DNA from: Crocodylus rhombifer
Lineage: Eukaryota; Chordata; Crocodylia; Crocodylidae
Reading direction: 5' to 3'
Assembly: GCA_038503035.1 (NCBI GenBank)
Contig: JAVSML010020410.1
Location: forward strand, 39,857-103,856
Length of the DNA stretch: 64,000 bases
Shown: positions 60,968 to 64,000 of the stretch, piece by piece
Numbering within the stretch: the stretch's first letter is position 1
Layout of the letters: each line of letters begins with the position of its first letter
Notes under the pieces: generated by a model
Told to the model about the DNA's origin: nothing
Seen by the model: the letters and a program-made list of their open reading frames with translations, nothing else
The model's database searches: none
Made by a program: the position numbers and the translations under genes

Positions 60968-62814
60968 TTAATATAGGGCATCCTTGGTTCTGGACCTTAC
61001 TCCCCTGGCTGCCACCAGCACCCCCTCGTGACCAGCCTCGGATACTGCAGCACAATCTCATCAGCCTTTTGCTACCCCCTCTCCAGAAAAAGGCAGTGCT
61101 GAATACTGGCCTGTGGCCTGGGCAGGAGTCCCCTAATCCCACTGAGACTGAGCCTCTGTCCTGATGCTTCTCACACCAGCTGCTGCTGGGCGCAAGAATG
61201 GCATGCATCGGTCACAGCTGGTGAAGCACCAGAGCCAGGTGAAATGTTCCTCACAGCCAGGGCTTTGTCCCTAGCAGTTGGGGTTGCACTGAATTTGTAC
61301 CTGGCAGGTTAAGGGCTCTCCTGGCCAGGCCGGAAGTGCCCAAGGGCAGCCCCTACCAGAAAGTCCTGGCACCTCGCCTAGGCTGGAGCCAGGAGCAGCA
61401 CAGAGGCAACACAAGGGGGGCAGAAAAGGTCATGAGTGCTTGGAAAAGGCTTAGGGAGGGGTTCCCAGATGGAGGCTCAGGCTGGATCTTACCGTCTTCA
61501 CTCAGCCTTCGTAGCTCTGCCCCTAGCCCCATCAGCCCTTGTGTGGCCTCCTGGTTGGGGGCAGCTGGATCTGCGCAGTGCTGTGGAAGGGGCAGGCCTG
61601 GGGCTACAGCACCATTCCCCTGTGCTGAAGCTCAGCTGGGGGAGGTCCTGCTGCCTTGGACAAAGCATGTCTAGGAAGCTTGTGGGCACCCAACAGGGCT
61701 GTTCCACCAACCACAAGAAAGCTGATGAGGGGCGAATCATGCTGGGCGGGCAGAGGATGCAGAAAGAGAAGAGCTGACTTTGCCAGCTCCAGCCTCACTC
61801 TTCCCCCTCCTCCCTGGACAGATGTTCCCCTGGCTTTGGCCCAAGCCAAGTGAATCCTGTGGCTAATGAGAGCCCCGGCGCTGGGGAGGCAATGCTTGTA
61901 TGCACGGTGATTTGCTGCCTCAGATCTGGATGTTGTGGGAGTGGGACTTGGCCTTTGGCTCCAAGCTCTGTGGCCAGGAGAGGAGGTCAAGGCCTCTCCT
62001 TAGGTGGCCACTCACATAGATTCAAGATACACAGAAGGAGGGATGCAGCTTCCCCTGGAAGCCAGTTAGACATAGCCTGTGTGGGGAGCACATGGGAATA
62101 ATCCGTAGGAGCTGCAGGTCCTTTGAACCCAGCTCCATCCCTCAAGGTGCCAGTGGCAGGAAATTTCTCTTGCCCCACATGCTGCAGTTGGGCAGCTAGG
62201 ACCAGAATCGCCACACTCCAGCACTGGTCTCGGCCCCTTGGGGGGGGGCAGCTTGCCTATATTCCCAGCTTGGCTCATGGCTCATTACCCACATACAACC
62301 CCCTTTCTCCTGTCCTAGGAAGTTGTTCCTGCTGGGAGTTGAGCTGAGTTGGGCTGGTTCTCCTCTGAGCAAAGGAGGCTGCAGGGAGCCCTATGGAGCT
62401 GCTGTGCTGGGTCACGCTGTCCTGCTCAATGACCACCAGGCCCTGACTTTTCAGAGGTTGGAACAAGCCCCTGTCATGCTGCCAGTAGTGCGGTACTATT
62501 CTGTGGGTGGAAGGGTCTTCCTGATGTCAGGTGGGGATGGGCCAATTGCCCTGGGTGTGGGAAGCTGGAGACCCTCTCCTTAGAAGTGAGTCCCTACAGA
62601 TGCCAGGAGAATTTTGTTTCCAAAATACTTTAGTAACTTTGAAGATGAATCACAGGCTCCTAGGTCACTTGAGTTCTTTGCAAAGCCTTGCTTATTGCTT
62701 ATGCATAAGAATCCATTATCCTTTACTGAAAGTTTAACCCGGTGCCCTGCAGCTGTGGCTGGCACAGGTAAATTACAGCCTTCTTTAAAACTCCTGCCCT
62801 TTCCCCCATTGTAA

Positions 62815-62970
62815 ATGTGTCATATGTCTATCTACCTGCCTTTGTGTATATTGCAGTAGCACCCTGCTTCTCCCATTGTGGCAGGTGCAGTACAACTTTG
62901 CTAGGTGTTATACAAAAACCTGGCCCGTGACAGCCCATGCCTCCAAGAGTTTGTCACTCCAAGAGAGAGG
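62815..62970 (+). mobile_element. L2-like LINE 3' remnant
   Basis: 'gtgttatacaaaaacctggc' then 'ccatgcctccaagagtttgt' resembles the 'gctgtacaaacacac...ccctgccccaaagagtttacaatc' 3' region of L2-like repeats. Decayed. Confidence 0.4.
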
Positions 62971-63820
62971 ATATGTAGAGGAGTGGGGGAGAAGTTGAAA
63001 TCCAAGGTGTGTGCAGCTCAGCCTGCCAGGAGCAGTCATGTCAACACCCCACCTGCCCCGTGTTCACAGGGTGGAAGCTCTCTGCCCATGACAAGGAGGG
63101 ATTTTGAGGGAGGTGAGTGAGTGACTTTTGACAGGCAGCTGGTGCTACGCAGGAGAGGCTGGGAGCACAAGTCAGCCTTCCCCACACTGCAGTGTTCGTT
63201 GATTTATAAGTGGTGCCGCAGGGGGTGCGCTGAGGGCAGCTATGAGAATCTCCCATCTCCAGAATAAACTCCATTCCAGAATGGGGAGTTGGTTAAAATA
63301 AATGGCTGGGGAAAGTGAGTGGGGGTGGGGAGCTTACAATGGCATATAGGGGAGGGAGGACATCCCCTTGGTCCCAGCAGCCTCAGAGGAAGAAAAATCC
63401 AAGAGACCTTTGGTGTGGGTAGTTTGGCACTGTCAATTCAAACTACCATGGTGTGGGGTCCTGCTCTGCCCACCTGATGACATGGGCAGCTCAGCTTTGT
63501 GCCAAGGTCCCCACCAGACTTGCACCCTGTGCCAGCTGTCTGCAGTGGCACACATGGCTCCTGAAGGCAGGGTTCTGGCAGCTTCATATCCAGCAGTAGC
63601 AGAAAGCAGTGCTGGCTTTCCCCTTGTGCTGTCCAGTGAGCTGGAGCTTGGGCCTTAAAGTGGCACAGACTAGCCACAAAGGGCAAAGGATAGACTCTGG
63701 CTGCAGGAGCCCAGGGAGCCTGCCCACAGTGGCGAAGTCACCATTTTCCCTAGCCCTGCCCCACCTCCCCAGCTCTGGTGATGTTTGCAGGAAGGGAGGG
63801 GGGAGACGGGAGCAAGAGGA

Positions 63821-63943
63821 AGCTGTGTGTTGGGGTTTGCCTGGCCTGAACTAGAGTGGGGTTTGGAGGGGCCGTGAGGCAGGGGGAGCGCCAATCCACC
63901 CACCCCCCTCCAGTTCAGGCTGAGCAAACCCCAACCCACAGCT
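63821..63943. repeat. Hairpin with 32-bp arms
   Basis: 63821-63852 pairs with 63912-63943: AGCTGTGNGTTGGGGTTTGC, a 4-base internal loop, then CCTGAACT. One other mismatch is seen. The terminal loop is about 59 bases. It may be a small palindromic element or an RNA hairpin within the semaphorin intron. Confidence 0.8.
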
Positions 63944-64000
63944 GGCTCTCCCTGCCCTCTCCTCCCTCCCTTCCTGCAGATAGTCCCAGGGCAGGGCTGG

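Larger units (their letters stand above)
59647..64000 (+). other. SEMA3G: Intron 1 of the semaphorin gene (incomplete)
   Basis: No frame matching the next semaphorin block (LLDEYRDRLFLGG-like) occurs before the window ends, so intron 1 exceeds 4.3 kb. It contains an hAT-like element (60788-60967), an L2-like scrap (62815-62970) and a hairpin (63821-63943). Confidence 0.55.

Overview
The window is vertebrate nuclear DNA with spliced genes, GT-AG introns, a CpG-rich promoter-like start, CR1 LINEs, hAT-type DNA elements and many old MIR/CORE-SINE copies. Abundant CR1, including one copy that keeps the two-ORF layout, together with retained MIRs and no Alu, B1 or L1, points to a sauropsid. A crocodilian fits best and a turtle is the main alternative. 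This is judged from repeat content and exon sequence, not from a database match.

Layout. 1-16,240: a complete plus-strand ACY1 gene (aminoacylase-1), with a GC-rich 5' end, 14 coding exons joining to a 420-codon frame, and a 1.26-kb 3' UTR ending at AATAAA. Every exon junction keeps frame, and all expected M20 metallopeptidase residues are present. ACY1 intron 1 holds a long, near-identical inverted repeat (1,176-2,103), an hAT-like element and two CR1-type remnants. 16,240-59,300: about 43 kb with no gene I can support. It holds a 3.1-kb broken minus-strand CR1 (20,762-23,880), shorter CR1 3' ends, hAT miniature elements with terminal inverted repeats, MIR copies, simple repeats and hairpins. 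59,317-59,646: a TATA box and a first coding exon on the plus strand, encoding a signal peptide and the class-3 semaphorin start 'VPRLRLSYK', most like SEMA3G. Its second exon lies beyond the window.

The two genes have no shared pathway: ACY1 is a cytosolic deacylase of N-acetylated amino acids, and the semaphorin is a secreted guidance ligand. The structural interest lies in the repeats: a foldback in ACY1 intron 1, an inverted-repeat pair flanking ACY1 exon 3, a CR1 whose ORF1 esterase catalytic blocks are all still readable, and a nested insertion inside another CR1. I found no undescribed multi-gene system.
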